Part shown: positions 12,518-23,555 of the stretch, piece by piece | Position numbering within the stretch: position 1 is the stretch's first letter | Layout: every line of letters begins with the position of its first letter | Notes under the pieces: generated by a model | Told to the model about the DNA's origin: nothing | Database searches by the model: none | What the model saw: only the letters and a program-made list of their open reading frames with translations | Position numbers and translations under genes: made by a program | Source of the DNA: Cannabis sativa | Lineage: Eukaryota; Streptophyta; Magnoliopsida; Rosales; Cannabaceae | Length of the DNA stretch: 64,000 nucleotides | Assembly: GCF_029168945.1 (NCBI RefSeq) | Contig: NC_083604.1 | Location: forward strand, 37,257,686 to 37,321,685 | Direction: 5' to 3'

Positions 12518-14727
12518 ATGAAGATTGAAGAAGATGAAGATCTCATTGAGATTAAAGATAAAGAAGATATAGAACTTGCAAAAGTTGCTATTGATGACAC
12601 TGTGAAAGAGAAGAAGAAGAAGGCATTGAAGTCCAAAGTTTGGAACTTTTTTGAGAGGCTTCCTGAGGGTCCTGATAAAAAAATAAGAAGTAAGTGCAAG
12701 AAGTGTGGAAAAGAATATATTGCAGAGAGCAAATATGGCACAGGTAATATGACACGCCACCTTAAAGTTTGTAGGAGAAGTGATACAAGAGATGTAGGTC
12801 AAATGCTTATATCACATGAAAATGGGACTGTGAAAGTTTTTAATCATTGTTTCAATGCTGAGACATGGCGTGAGTTAATTGTTTCTTGTGTTGTTATGCA
12901 TGATTTACCATTTCAATTTGTTCAGTATAAAGGGGTTAGGGCTATGCTGAAATACTTATATCCTGATGTGGATTTGATTACTAGAAATACTGTGAAAAGT
13001 GACACTCTTAAGATGTACCAAAGGGAAAAGGCTAAAATTACAAGCATGTTAGGTGAAACTCCTGGTAGAATAAGTTTAACTTCTGATTTGTGGAGTTCTT
13101 TGACCACTGATGAATATATGTCTCTCATAGCCCATTTTATAGATAAGGATTGGAAATTGCAAAAAAGAATTTTAAATTTTTGCTCTATGCCACCTCCACA
13201 TACTGGTATTGCATTGTTTGAGTAAATTTTTTCCTTATTGAGTGAAAGGGGAATTGAGGGGAAAATTTTTTTAGTTACTTTAGACAATGAATCTTCAAAT
13301 GATGTCTCTGTTGATGCATTGCAATCTCAGATGAATTTGAAATGCTTACTTCCATGTAATGGTGATTTTTTTCATTTGAGGTGTTGTGCTCACATACTTA
13401 ATCTTGTTGTGCAAGATGGATTAAAGGATATTGATGTATCAATAGAAAAGATTCGTGATAGTGTTAAGTATGTTAAGGGATCACAACTAAGGAAGCAAAA
13501 GTTTTTGGAATGTGTTAAGCTTGTATTTACGGGTGGTGTTTGCAAGAGGAGATTGTGTCAAGATGTTGTTACTAGGTGGAACTCTACCTACCTTATGTTG
13601 GATAGTGCTTTAGTTTATCGTCGTGCCTTTCAACATTTAGCTTGGAGTGATTCAAACTATGAACATTGTCCATCTAAGGATGAATGGGAAAGAGTTGAGA
13701 AAGTTTGGAAGTTTCTGAAAGTTTTTTATGATGCAACTCTTGTTTTTTCTGGCTCAAAGTATCCAACAGCCAATTTGTACTTTCCAAACATAATTAATTG
13801 GTACATAACTTTAAAAAAGACTTTGGAAGGTGAAGATGACTATCTAAGGTGTATGGCAAGTAAAATGTGGGTTAAGTTTCAAAAGTATTGGTCAGATTTT
13901 AGTCCCATTTTGACTATAGCAGCTATCTTAGATCCTCGATACAAGTTGGAAGTTGTAGAATTTTGCTATATCAAGGCATATGGGGAAGATTCTAAGGAAT
14001 TTAAAGTTTTATATGAAAAATTATTGTCTCTTTATGATGAGTACAAGGGTAAGATTGACCCAAACACTTCAATGGCTGCCAAGAACAAGATGAATGAAAT
14101 AAAGAAAAGAGAGACATATGCTATGGAGGTTGACAATGAACTTTTTCAGGTCTAATAAATTATTTGTATTTTTATTTGTGTGTATTATTTTATATTTACT
14201 GCTATTTTATTATTTTTTTTATATATAACTTGTATATTTATTTTATTATGTAGGAGTTTGATAGTCTTTCAAGTGGAAATCGTTCAAATTTTGTCCAAAA
14301 GACACAGCTGCAACTTTATTTAGAAGATGAAAGAATTTATAGGAATGAGGAGCTTGATATCTTGAGCTATTGGAAGACACATCAATATCATTATTCAGAA
14401 CTTGCAGCGATGGTTCGTGATATTTTGAGCATTCCTATCTCGACAGTGGCCTCAGAATCTACATTCAGTATTGGTGGAAGAGTGCTTGACCAGTTTCGAA
14501 GTACACTTAAACCTGATACAGTTCAAGACATTTTGTGTACAAGAGATTGGTTGTTTGGAGATGAAGGTAATTTAATTTTATATTTATAACTATAATGTTA
14601 AATATTTTAATGATAATGATATTTTCTATATTTTTATGTTGTAGATGGGGAGAAGGAAATTGCACAGGATTTGAAAGATGTGATTCAAAATGTTGTGGAA
14701 CTTAGCTATGATAACAATTTAGAGTAG
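12518..14727 (+). pseudogene. hAT transposase, BED-finger (RICESLEEPER-like), one nonsense codon
   Basis: The transposase would bind the element ends and cut and paste it. I place coding exons at 12518-14149, 14254-14566 and 14645-14727, a 676-codon reading including the stop, about normal for the family. The start at 12518 follows the second leader acceptor. A BED zinc finger covers residues ~45-85 (CKKCGKEY ... HLKVC). The RNase H-like core has LTSDLWSS at ~190, TLDNESSND at ~250 and the typical CCAHILNLVVQ at ~290. A middle segment with ILDPRYKL follows. The C-terminal hAT dimerisation domain contains VASESTFSIGGRVLDQFRS. Codon 236 is TAA (13223-13225) with good homology in the same frame on both sides, so a point mutation seems to be the only break. 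Confidence 0.92.
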
Positions 14728-15433
14728 ATTTAACTATTACTATATGCTATAAGTAATCTAGAATGAGTATTGAATCAGCTAAATCTTTTTTTTATGCTGA
14801 TACTTAATATTTTGAAGGTGGTGATGCCTAATATTTTTAGGGCGTTGAATGTTGCTGTTAATATTTTGAGTATGATGAACAACTAACATGGGGTTGTTAA
14901 TATTTTGTGGGTTGTAGACTTCTATGGACTGTTGATATTTTAAGTGATGAATACTTTGACTATTAATATATTAGTTTGTGAACTTTGGAATTTCACATTT
15001 GTCATAATTTGTTTATGTTGTGGCAGATTATTGATTTAGAATGTGAAACTGTAATGAAATTATATAATGTAAGTAATATTCTAATAATTATTGATAAATT
15101 TTTTATGTATGATATTAAGTGTATATATATAATTATATATGAATTGGATAGTAAATAAGGCAAGTATGAATTGAATAAAATAATTTTTTCTCCTTTATGT
15201 AAGGATGAATTTGTATAGATAAATTGGATAAATATGAATTGAAAGAACAATCATAAAATTTTGAATGTTTTAGAAAAGATCATGTCAATCGTGTCGTGTC
15301 GTGTCGACACGAAAATGTAGTGTGCCGTGTTCGTGTCAATGTATTCTCAACCCACCGTGTCACGAGTCGTGTTCGGGTGAGATATTTTTCTTCAAATGTA
15401 GTACTTCGACACGACACGAATATGACACGCTGA

Positions 15434-15451
15434 CACGTTTTGCCACCCTTA
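15434..15451. repeat. right terminal inverted repeat of hAT
   Basis: The inverted sequence reads TAAGGGTGGCAAAACGTG from 15451 leftwards. CTATAAGT follows at 15452-15459. Confidence 0.92.
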
Positions 15452-17543
15452 CTATAAGTGTTATTCTCACACAACCAGTCAAAAGCCTTATCACTATCAC
15501 ATACTAACAATATTAACATAAACAACAATTCACAGTATTGTTCAAAAATAAAACAATTCACAGTACAAAATCTCATAAACACATGAACGTCAAACCCACA
15601 ATAAAATTGTATGTTTCAACATACACTCTGTACATAGATGTCCACTCTTCTTACCTCAGTTGCTAAGTATATCCTTTTCTCTCTCTCGAACCTCTTGCCG
15701 AGTTTCTTTGTTGAGGACAATATCCTAAATCCAATAACACAATAACACTTAAAACATATTCAAGCATAACCTAAGATTAACAATGTCAAACTACACAACA
15801 CGTAGGCCAATTTCACTTGCATGATACACCAAACACAACCATTTATCACTATGATTCACACCAACACATATGATGTACTAAAATGAATATTTTTAATGTA
15901 AAACATGAGCTCATACAAATACTTTTTACGTGAAATTTTACTAAAATATCATTTACTAACAAAATATATACATATGTAATTATTTACCAAAATCAGAAGC
16001 TAGCATGTTTCTTAATCATTTATACAGATTATAAAACATATTTAATCTATCTAGAAACACGTACAATTTATTATCCATATTTATGTATTAATTTACACTT
16101 CAAATTATATGTCAAATACCAATTTAATTAAATAAATAAAATAACAAAACATCTCAACCTAGTCTTAAATTTATTTCATAGACTAGAATTATATTGTAAC
16201 ATCATATTGACAGTCTCCAAACAGTGAACACAATTTTTTACTATTTATTTTAATTAAAATCTAATTAATTAATCATAGATAATTATAATAAATATCTACA
16301 CTAATTAATAATTTATAAACCCTATACCATATCATAGCATATACAATAAATGATATTACAAAAATACGTTTTACTGTTTTAGCATCACCTAAGTATTTTC
16401 CATAATTAATTTAAGTATTAACTAAATAAATTTATGAAAAATACAAAAATAATCGAAAACCTATTCTAACACAGTTCATATTATGTACTAAGCCCTAAAT
16501 AATTAACTTTTAATTTTTTGAACAATCTAAGTATTTTTCATAATCAAATTTAGAATTAACACAAATAATTCATGAAAAAACAAAATTGACTAAAATCCAA
16601 ATCTACCAATTTTGTAACAGTTTATATATCATAACCAATCATATAAATAATTTTAGATTAATCTGAGTAACCTAAGTATTTTTCATAATTAATTTAAGAA
16701 ATAAAACAAGTAATTCATAATAATTTCAAATAAATTCAGAAAATTATTAAACTTCACCAAACACCCTAAAATAATATGTATAATCAAAATTTGCAAAAAA
16801 AAACAGGGAAAAAGACCTAAGATATGCCCAGATCGGGGTCGCGGAGTTACGCCGGCGTAGTCGTCTTATTCGGCATCGGCGAGCTCCAATGTCTTTCTAC
16901 AGCCCGTTTCGATGCGTCTTTTCGATTGGAAAATGTTCCCAAGGATTCTAGACCTCAAAGAAACCAAATACCACTGATATTTCGTCTTGAAATGGCCGGT
17001 TTGAGATTGTCTTCTCCGAACACGATACACCGCCAAATATGGAGCCAAAACTGTGATTTTTTGTTTCAGAGCTCTTTACACTGTTTCTTCACGTCAAAAC
17101 TGACCATTGGGGTCCCATAAACTTAAACACAACCTCCTTTGACCTCCAAAATAACTTAAACACATTCAAATTCGGGCCCGTTTCAAGAACGTATCTTTGA
17201 AGCTTCAACAATGGTGAAACCCGAAACAGTAATCTCTTTTCCTTTCTACACCATCCAATACCTTTCTTAGATCATAAATAAGAAATCCTAAACATCCAAT
17301 CTACCCAGATTGTGGCCAACCCGAAAAACGAAAAAGTACGTCGAATTCTTACTCGTTGTTTTACTCCTGATCACCCGCACTCTCTATTCCTCCTTTCGCA
17401 CGACTTCTAAACTATAGGAGTCGATCTCTAACAAGAATAAAATAGATTGATTTGAACTAAAAGTGGAACGATTCTCATTCCACAATATTCGGCCTTCTAG
17501 TTACGTGATATACGTACACTATGATATATATCATACGTATACT

Positions 17544-17571
17544 ATAATAATAATAATAATAATAATAATAT
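17544..17571. repeat. (TAA)n microsatellite
   Basis: About nine uninterrupted ATA/TAA units inside the solo LTR. Confidence 0.95.
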
Positions 17572-17879
17572 TTATTCATATTATTATACAAAATAAATAA
17601 TAATTAATGATAAATATCAACATTATTATATCACACATATCACTATTATTATACCCGCATAAATAATAATATTTATCAAAGTTAAATAATTAACACAATC
17701 ATTTAATAACTATATATACTTATTAGGCATTAAGCACATGCCAAGAAAAGTTATTATATTTTCACACAAAAAAATCCTCATATATTTATTTAAACACATA
17801 AATATATAAAATGACAACAATACCCTCAGTGGTAAAATTTATAGAAATACCATTTCCAGTTAGCGGGTATTACATAACT

Positions 17880-19246
17880 AACCAATAAAGTTTGAAAATT
17901 TAGGGTTGTTTAAACAACCTTAAATATCTCTTCAAAATTTAAAAATTAAAATTGAAACTAATTTTAAAATATCTAGGTTTATTTGAATTATTTTTATCAA
18001 ATTAAATTAAATATCTAATAAGATAAATGATTTAAAAATAACCAAATAGATATTTTTAATATCATTTTCAGATCTTATCATTTAATAAAATTAAAATAAC
18101 AAAATAAACCAATTTTAAAATAGATTTTGTTAGGCAATCATTATGTTAGGAATAATTAATAAACAAATAATAACTATCCAAATTATATGTCAAAATATCT
18201 CAAATTAAGTCTTTTTTTCAATTTCTACAAAAATATCTAGGTTATTTAAATCTTTAAAATATCATTTATAAATTTCTGATAAGTAAAATGATATAAAATA
18301 TCATTTTTCTAACTTATAATTTATAAAGAATAAAATATTTAACAAAATAACCAATTTTGAATTTAAAAATATTGTGGTTAGAATATCTATAAAGATATCT
18401 AAGTTAATTTCAAATTTATTAATTATTTAATTTATCTTATAGGGTAAATTTTAATATAATATTTCAAATTAAAAGGATAATGTTATCTTTTAATTTAGAA
18501 TATACTACAATATTTGACCTTATAATTAAATAATATATAAATATTAAAGAGATTAACAAATTTTTAAAATCTGACCATAAATAAAAATAAAATGATCAAT
18601 TTTTAAATTTGAACCTCAAAATATCAGAAATTAATAATAATCTATTAAAAAATTAAATATTATTAATTTACAAAATTGATATTTAAGTTTAAATATATTA
18701 AAAATAATATTTTATTTTTAATTTTAAGGTTTGAAATTGAGAAAATTCGAAAAAATAGAAAAAATCCACAAAAATTAGATTTTGGTGCAAAGCACCCTTG
18801 GTGTGCACACAGAGGCTGCATGCAGCCTCATCCGCGCGAGCAGGAGGCTGCTGCTTGCAGCCTTCGTGTGCGTGCAAGGAGTGCTCAACTGGGCAATCGT
18901 TTCTGAAGCGTGGGGCATCAGCGTGCATTTAGACAAGGTGATGTCCTAGGCACGCACGCGTGCACGGCTTCCTTGTCCCAAGCCTGGTGCATGTGATTGA
19001 GCACCGTGTGCAGCCATTCAACCCGAAACTTCAAAAATTCATAACTTTTTCAATTTTTATTAGAATCGAGTTCCGTAAAAACTAAAATTGCTTAATTTTT
19101 CACAAGGAATCCAAATAAAATATTTTAATGGAAAAATTTCATAAATCACATACATTCATCAAATAACACATAAACCAACATGAACACATCCAAATCATCA
19201 CAGAAAGCATTTTCATCATTTTAAATCCATATTTCATGAAAGTAAA
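17880..19246 (-). repeat. non-coding interior of C1, primer-site-proximal part
   Basis: On the minus strand this corresponds to the C3 interior just after the primer site (~40550 to ~41450). It is AT-rich with no supportable ORF. The open frames at 18676-18906 and 18698-18928 arise from the GC-rich island at 18785-19030 and show no domain. Confidence 0.72.
18785..19030 (-). other. GC-rich island in C1 interior
   Basis: About 245 bases rich in G and C stand out in an AT-rich background, with GCATGCAGCC and GGCTGCTGCTTGCAGCC palindromes. The same site in relatives holds islands of other lengths: 22617-22730, 29114-29225, 40797-40850 and 49385-49605. The role is unknown. Confidence 0.7.
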
Positions 19247-19270
19247 TCATTACCATGGCTCTGAGGCCAG
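19247..19270 (-). other. primer binding site of C1
   Basis: Directly inside the LTR end the minus strand reads CTGGCCTCAGAGCCATGGTA. It resembles the initiator-Met tRNA primer site of plant retroelements (TGGTATCAGAGCC) with changes at the 5' side. C3 has the same sequence at 40531-40550. Confidence 0.75.
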
Positions 19271-19271
19271 T

Positions 19272-20640
19272 TGTTGGGAATATTTTACCAGGATCTAGAC
19301 TTACTAACAAGTATGTTGGTTAACATCCTAAATATGAATATCTCTAAAACAATGAAATTAAACACATAAGGGTTTAAAAAACCTTACATTGGTTGCAGCA
19401 GAATATAATGACTCATTCCGCTCAGATCTCTAACTCTTTTTCCTTTCTGTCACAAGTATTATCAAGATCTAACCCTGGATCTCTTTCTCTCCTTCGGGTT
19501 TGGTTACCACCATCTTACTCACTATGATTGAGTACTTGACTTGCTATGTGTGGGCATGACACTCTATCACTAAGGATTCGAATAATCAAGAACAATGAAG
19601 GAGGTTGAAATCACTATGGATGGAACTCTCTTATCTACTAGTTGTTTAACAGAGAAAATTAGGTTTGATTTGGTTGAAGGCATCAAGTGGACGAGTGACA
19701 GCATCATGTTCCTTTTATAGTGTTTCAACTAGGGCTTAGGGTTGAATTATATGGATTAAAAAAGAATAAAATATTGGGCAAAAATACACTTAAGACCGGC
19801 CACTTAAAAGGACCAATCTCTAGTTACAATTTTGCCACTTTTTTCAACCACTTATTTTTTTTTTCAATAATACCATATTTTCTAATTCAATCCAATAAAT
19901 GCCAAAACTATTTATTTAATAATTATAATTAATTATCAAATAAAATTATCATTTTTATAATTTATTAATAGACCATACAAAGTCTCTTAATTAACAAATT
20001 GAACCCAAAACCTATTTTCTTCACAATTAAGCCCTTGCTTAGTGAAAATTCATAAATAAGACATAGTCTAAGTTTAGAATTATAATTGATTAATTAAAAT
20101 CAATTAACTAAGTTTGCAAGCAATATTATCTCAACTAGTGAGGGGACCATGGGCCTATATAAGCGAGCTTTCAATAAGTAGATCTAGAATTTACCAAGTA
20201 AATTCCCTAACTTATTAATTCTTCCTTGCGCCACTAAATATTTGGAATTGAATACACTCTCAATTATATAGAATGCTCTATATGTACCATGATATAGATA
20301 CATTATGGTTATCCAATGTTACAATCATAATACTCAAAGATCCTCTATAGATGATCTACACTGAATAGAGATAAATTTACCGTTATATCCTTCAATGTAT
20401 TTTATCCTTAAAACACTTAGCTACCTATAAATGATACTTTAGTAAACTAATATAATTACTGAAATGAGGCCTCAATCATTTATCTTTATTCACCCAAGCT
20501 CAAAGGAAATCATTGTTTCAATTCTAAATACTTATAGAAGTTATAGATTCCATATCTATGATCATCACTCCCACTCAATGTAACTACCATGTTCACAAGA
20601 TGTAAATATCCGCCAGAACCATCAGTTAGCTTCCACGAAT
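19272..20640 (-). repeat. 5' LTR of C1, truncated at its start
   Basis: The LTR end (minus strand ...CCTGGTAAAATATTCCCAACA) abuts the primer site. Similarity to the copia LTR family runs to about 20640, where it is cut by the start of the plus-strand LTR at 20641. About 500 bp of the LTR start is missing compared with full copies of 1.85-1.89 kb. Confidence 0.82.
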
Positions 20641-22263
20641 TGTTGGGTTTTATGCCCTAAATAAAACTCATTTCAATATAATCAGATTTACTTATTAATA
20701 TAGATCAGAAATAACATTTAATATTGCATGGTTCACGTGATTTATTTCATGATTATATGTACATAATGTATAAATTCATCTGAAACCCTTTTCACATACT
20801 TGATCCTGTTTATTGTGCTGTCAACACATTGGAAAGTAAACATGACTATGTAAATAAAGATTCCTAGATTTATCAGACATAGGGTTTTACTGATATGATA
20901 ATCTACAACAGAGTTTACTTGCATTTGGAGAAATGCTATGTTCTTTCCAGAGCATTGGTTAAAGTAAAGCTCAGGTTGGATGCATGGAGTATGCATCGGA
21001 AGGGACCGATATTGAACTTTGACTTAGATTTATTAAACTTACCGTAATATCTATTCAAGTCAATATCGCCCAGTTGATCCTAGATCAAATAATCTTAATC
21101 CTGTTATGATTAGGCTCAATCTCAGGAGGCTATTCGTGTTCTTTGATTTGTTAGTTAAGCCTACTTTTAGGTCAGGGTGATACGTACATTTTGGGAGCAC
21201 GGTAGTGCAATTTAGTGGGAGCGCTAACATAAACATGGAATCTATGGCTTCTATCTGGCGAATAAAGGATGATCTCCTTCGAGCTTGACCAAACGAAAAT
21301 AAATGGTGGAGATCTCATTTCATATAAGCTGAAATATCATTTATACGGGGTTAAGTGTTTTAAGGATTAAATACATTGTAGGGTGTAACGGTAATCTAAT
21401 CCCTTTACAGTGTAGATCATTCATATAGAGGATCATTGATCAAATTAGGATCATAACAATGGGTAACTAATGATGTGTCTATATGGTGGAACATATAGAG
21501 CATTCTATATACTGAGAGTGCAATTCTAAGTTCTATGCGTGGATTCAACGAAGAATTAATAAGTTAGTGAATTTTAGTAATAAATTCTTGATCTACTTAT
21601 TGGAAGCTCGGTTATATAGACCCATGGTCCCCATACTAGTTGAGATAATATTTCTTGTAAGACTCATATAATTGGTTTTGATTAATCAATTATAATTCTC
21701 AAATTAGACTATGTCTATTTGTGAATTTTTCACTAAGTAAGGGCAAAATTGTAAAGAAAGAGTTTTAGGGGCATATTTGTTAATTATGATACTTTGTATA
21801 GCTCAATTAATAAATATGATAAATGACAATATTATTTAATAATTATTTATAGTTATTAAATAGTTCGAATTGGCATATAAATGGTTGAATTAAAAAATTG
21901 GCGTTTTTGAGAAAATCAGATGCAGAAAAGATAAAACTGCAAAATTACAAAAAGTGAGGCCCAAATCCACTTTGTATGGCTGGCCACTTTTGTAGGGAAT
22001 TTAAACTGATATTTTCATTATTTTAATGCCAAATAATTCAAACCTAACCCTAGTGGAATGCTATAAATAGATAGTGAAGGCTTCAGGAAAAATATACTTC
22101 TGATTCAAAAAAAAACTGAGCCTCTCTCTCTCCCTATCTTTAGCCGCCACCTTGCTCTCTTCCTTCCCTCTTCAATTTCGAAATTCTTAGTGTTAGAGTA
22201 GTGCCCACACACAGCAAGTGATACCTCAACCATAGTGAGGAAGATCGTGAAGAAAGACTTTCA
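20641..22263 (+). repeat. 5' LTR of C2, truncated at its end
   Basis: It starts TGTTGGGTTTTATGCCC and follows the LTR family up to AAAGACTTTCAGCAA, then switches within GCAAAAG to gypsy LTR sequence. Missing are the last ~250 bp of the LTR and the primer site. Similarity to the 3' LTR at 35270 is high. Confidence 0.88.
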
Positions 22264-23555
22264 GCAAAAGTTTTAATTTGACACGTTTTTCGAGAAATTT
22301 CTTTGATTAGCAAAGATTGCACAATAATTGAAAAAGCACTGTAGCGTGCCTTAGCATTAGGCCATTACATTTGGACTTTAAAACGATTGTTTGATGTTTT
22401 GGATGATATCATGTTGTATTGAGTATTATTTGATGATTGATTGATGTTTGTGAATTTTCGTGAAAAATAATTGAATATCTGTTTCTGGAATTATTTTTAT
22501 TGGATAATATGGAAAAAATTAAGCAAGTTACTCTTTTACAGAACTTAATTTCGATTTAATTTGAATTAGTTATGATTTTTTGAAGTTTCGGAAAAATTTC
22601 GGGATTGAGCAACAAAGTTGCGCGCGCGGAAATCATGCAGATTTCCCCTGCACCGAGTTTGCACGCCCAAATCACCCATGCACGCGCGCGGACGGGTATG
22701 CACAGCATCCCATCCGTACAGCTTGCAATTTTTTCGTTTTTCTTCGTTTTTTCATACTTTTTCATGGAATTAACTTCCGATTTTTTGTGTAGTTCTGTAT
22801 TTATACATTTACTATTCCTAATTCAATTCTAATTATCATAATTAAATTTATTAATATTTTTTAAATTTAATTCATGATATTAGTATAATTTGAATTTAAA
22901 AAATAGTAAGTATCTATCTTTTTTGCTTAAATATCTATCTTATTTTTAAATTTGATTATATCTTATCTTATTTTTAAATTTAAGGTCAGATTTTAAATTT
23001 TTGAATTAAATCTTTTTTAAATAATTTGACCTTATTTAAATTTAAAATAAGATAACTATAATCATGTATTTTAAATAGATGTAAGATATTTTGCTAACTT
23101 TTAAATTTTGTTATTTTATTTATTTAAATTACATTTAAAATCTGAAAAAGATATTTATTTATCTTTTTAAATTTTTTATTTAATTTTTATTTATAAAATA
23201 ACATTAAATATTGAAAAGTAGTTAACAAATTTTGAAATGATATTTAGGTTGGTTGAAACTTAATTTTTAAAAATTGTAGGTTTAATTTTAAATATTTTTT
23301 TTTAATAATTTCGAATTTTTAAATTTGTTTTTTTAAATTTTCGAAAATAATTTTTTATTTAATTAATTATTTTTTTTTCGAAATTATTTATTTAAAATTA
23401 AATAAATCCTACATCCAACTATCCAACTAACCTTGTTGCAGAAGTATGTGTTTTAGCTTTTTGTAAGTTTTCAAAACCTATTATTGCTTGATTGCAAATA
23501 GCCATGGTTAACTTTTTGCCAGATCTAATGATCTGATGGCTCCCTTGGTCAAGTC
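22264..23555 (+). repeat. duplicated 1.3-kb block, left copy
   Basis: The block holds the last 106 bp of a chromovirus LTR (to TTACA at 22369) followed by copia interior starting TTTGGACTTTAAAACG. It matches 28761-30044 with only scattered substitutions and small indels (for example an extra 8 bases near 23420). It ends in GGTCAAGTC, after which chromovirus protease sequence begins. Confidence 0.92.

Larger units (their letters stand above)
11545..15451 (+). mobile_element. hAT DNA transposon (3907 bp) with TIRs and 8-bp target duplication
   Basis: The ends are TAGGGGTGGCAAAACG on the left and the inverted TAAGGGTGGCAAAACG on the right. The 8-bp duplication CTATAAGT sits at 11537-11544 and 15452-15459 and matches perfectly. 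Near both ends there are dense repeats of CGACACGA or its complement, which resemble transposase binding sites. A single transposase gene of BED-finger hAT type lies inside. The element interrupts the solo LTR, so it arrived later. Confidence 0.95.
10820..17874 (-). repeat. solo LTR of a Ty3/gypsy chromovirus-type element, with hAT insertion
   Basis: The LTR begins TGTAACGCCCC and ends GGGTATTACA, so both ends fit TG..CA. It is flanked by a perfect 5-bp duplication TAACT (10815-10819 and 17875-17879). Read on the minus strand it starts TGTAATACCCGC, like the LTR at 26784 (TGTAATGACCGC). Without the hAT and one copy of its duplication it is about 3.1 kb. No internal gypsy sequence is present, so it is a solo LTR left by LTR-LTR recombination. 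The ORF at 16824-17120 has no recognisable domain and is probably chance. The stretch 15460-17874 holds LTR sequence only. Confidence 0.85.
7916..20640 (-). mobile_element. Ty1/copia-type LTR element C1, split by nested insertions
   Basis: Reading on the minus strand: 5' LTR (20640-19272, start missing), primer binding site (19270-19247), internal region (19246-17880), then, after removing the gypsy solo LTR at 10820-17874, more internal region (10814-8098) and the first ~180 bp of the 3' LTR (8097-7916), where Tat copy 1 interrupts. Family membership comes from similarity to C3 (38643-48660) in the LTR, primer site and interior. The interior reaches a point matching ~44470 of C3 and then joins the LTR start directly, so the pol-derived part of C3 is missing here. 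Confidence 0.82.

Noticed and set aside
16824..17120. 98-codon open frame in the solo LTR
   Set aside because: It lies in LTR sequence, has an odd composition and no domain, and a competing open frame runs on the other strand.
22580..22832. Overlapping 60-75 codon frames on both strands, repeated at 29053-29329
   Set aside because: They arise because the GC-rich island lacks stops; the repeat reflects the duplicated block and the frames differ in other family copies.
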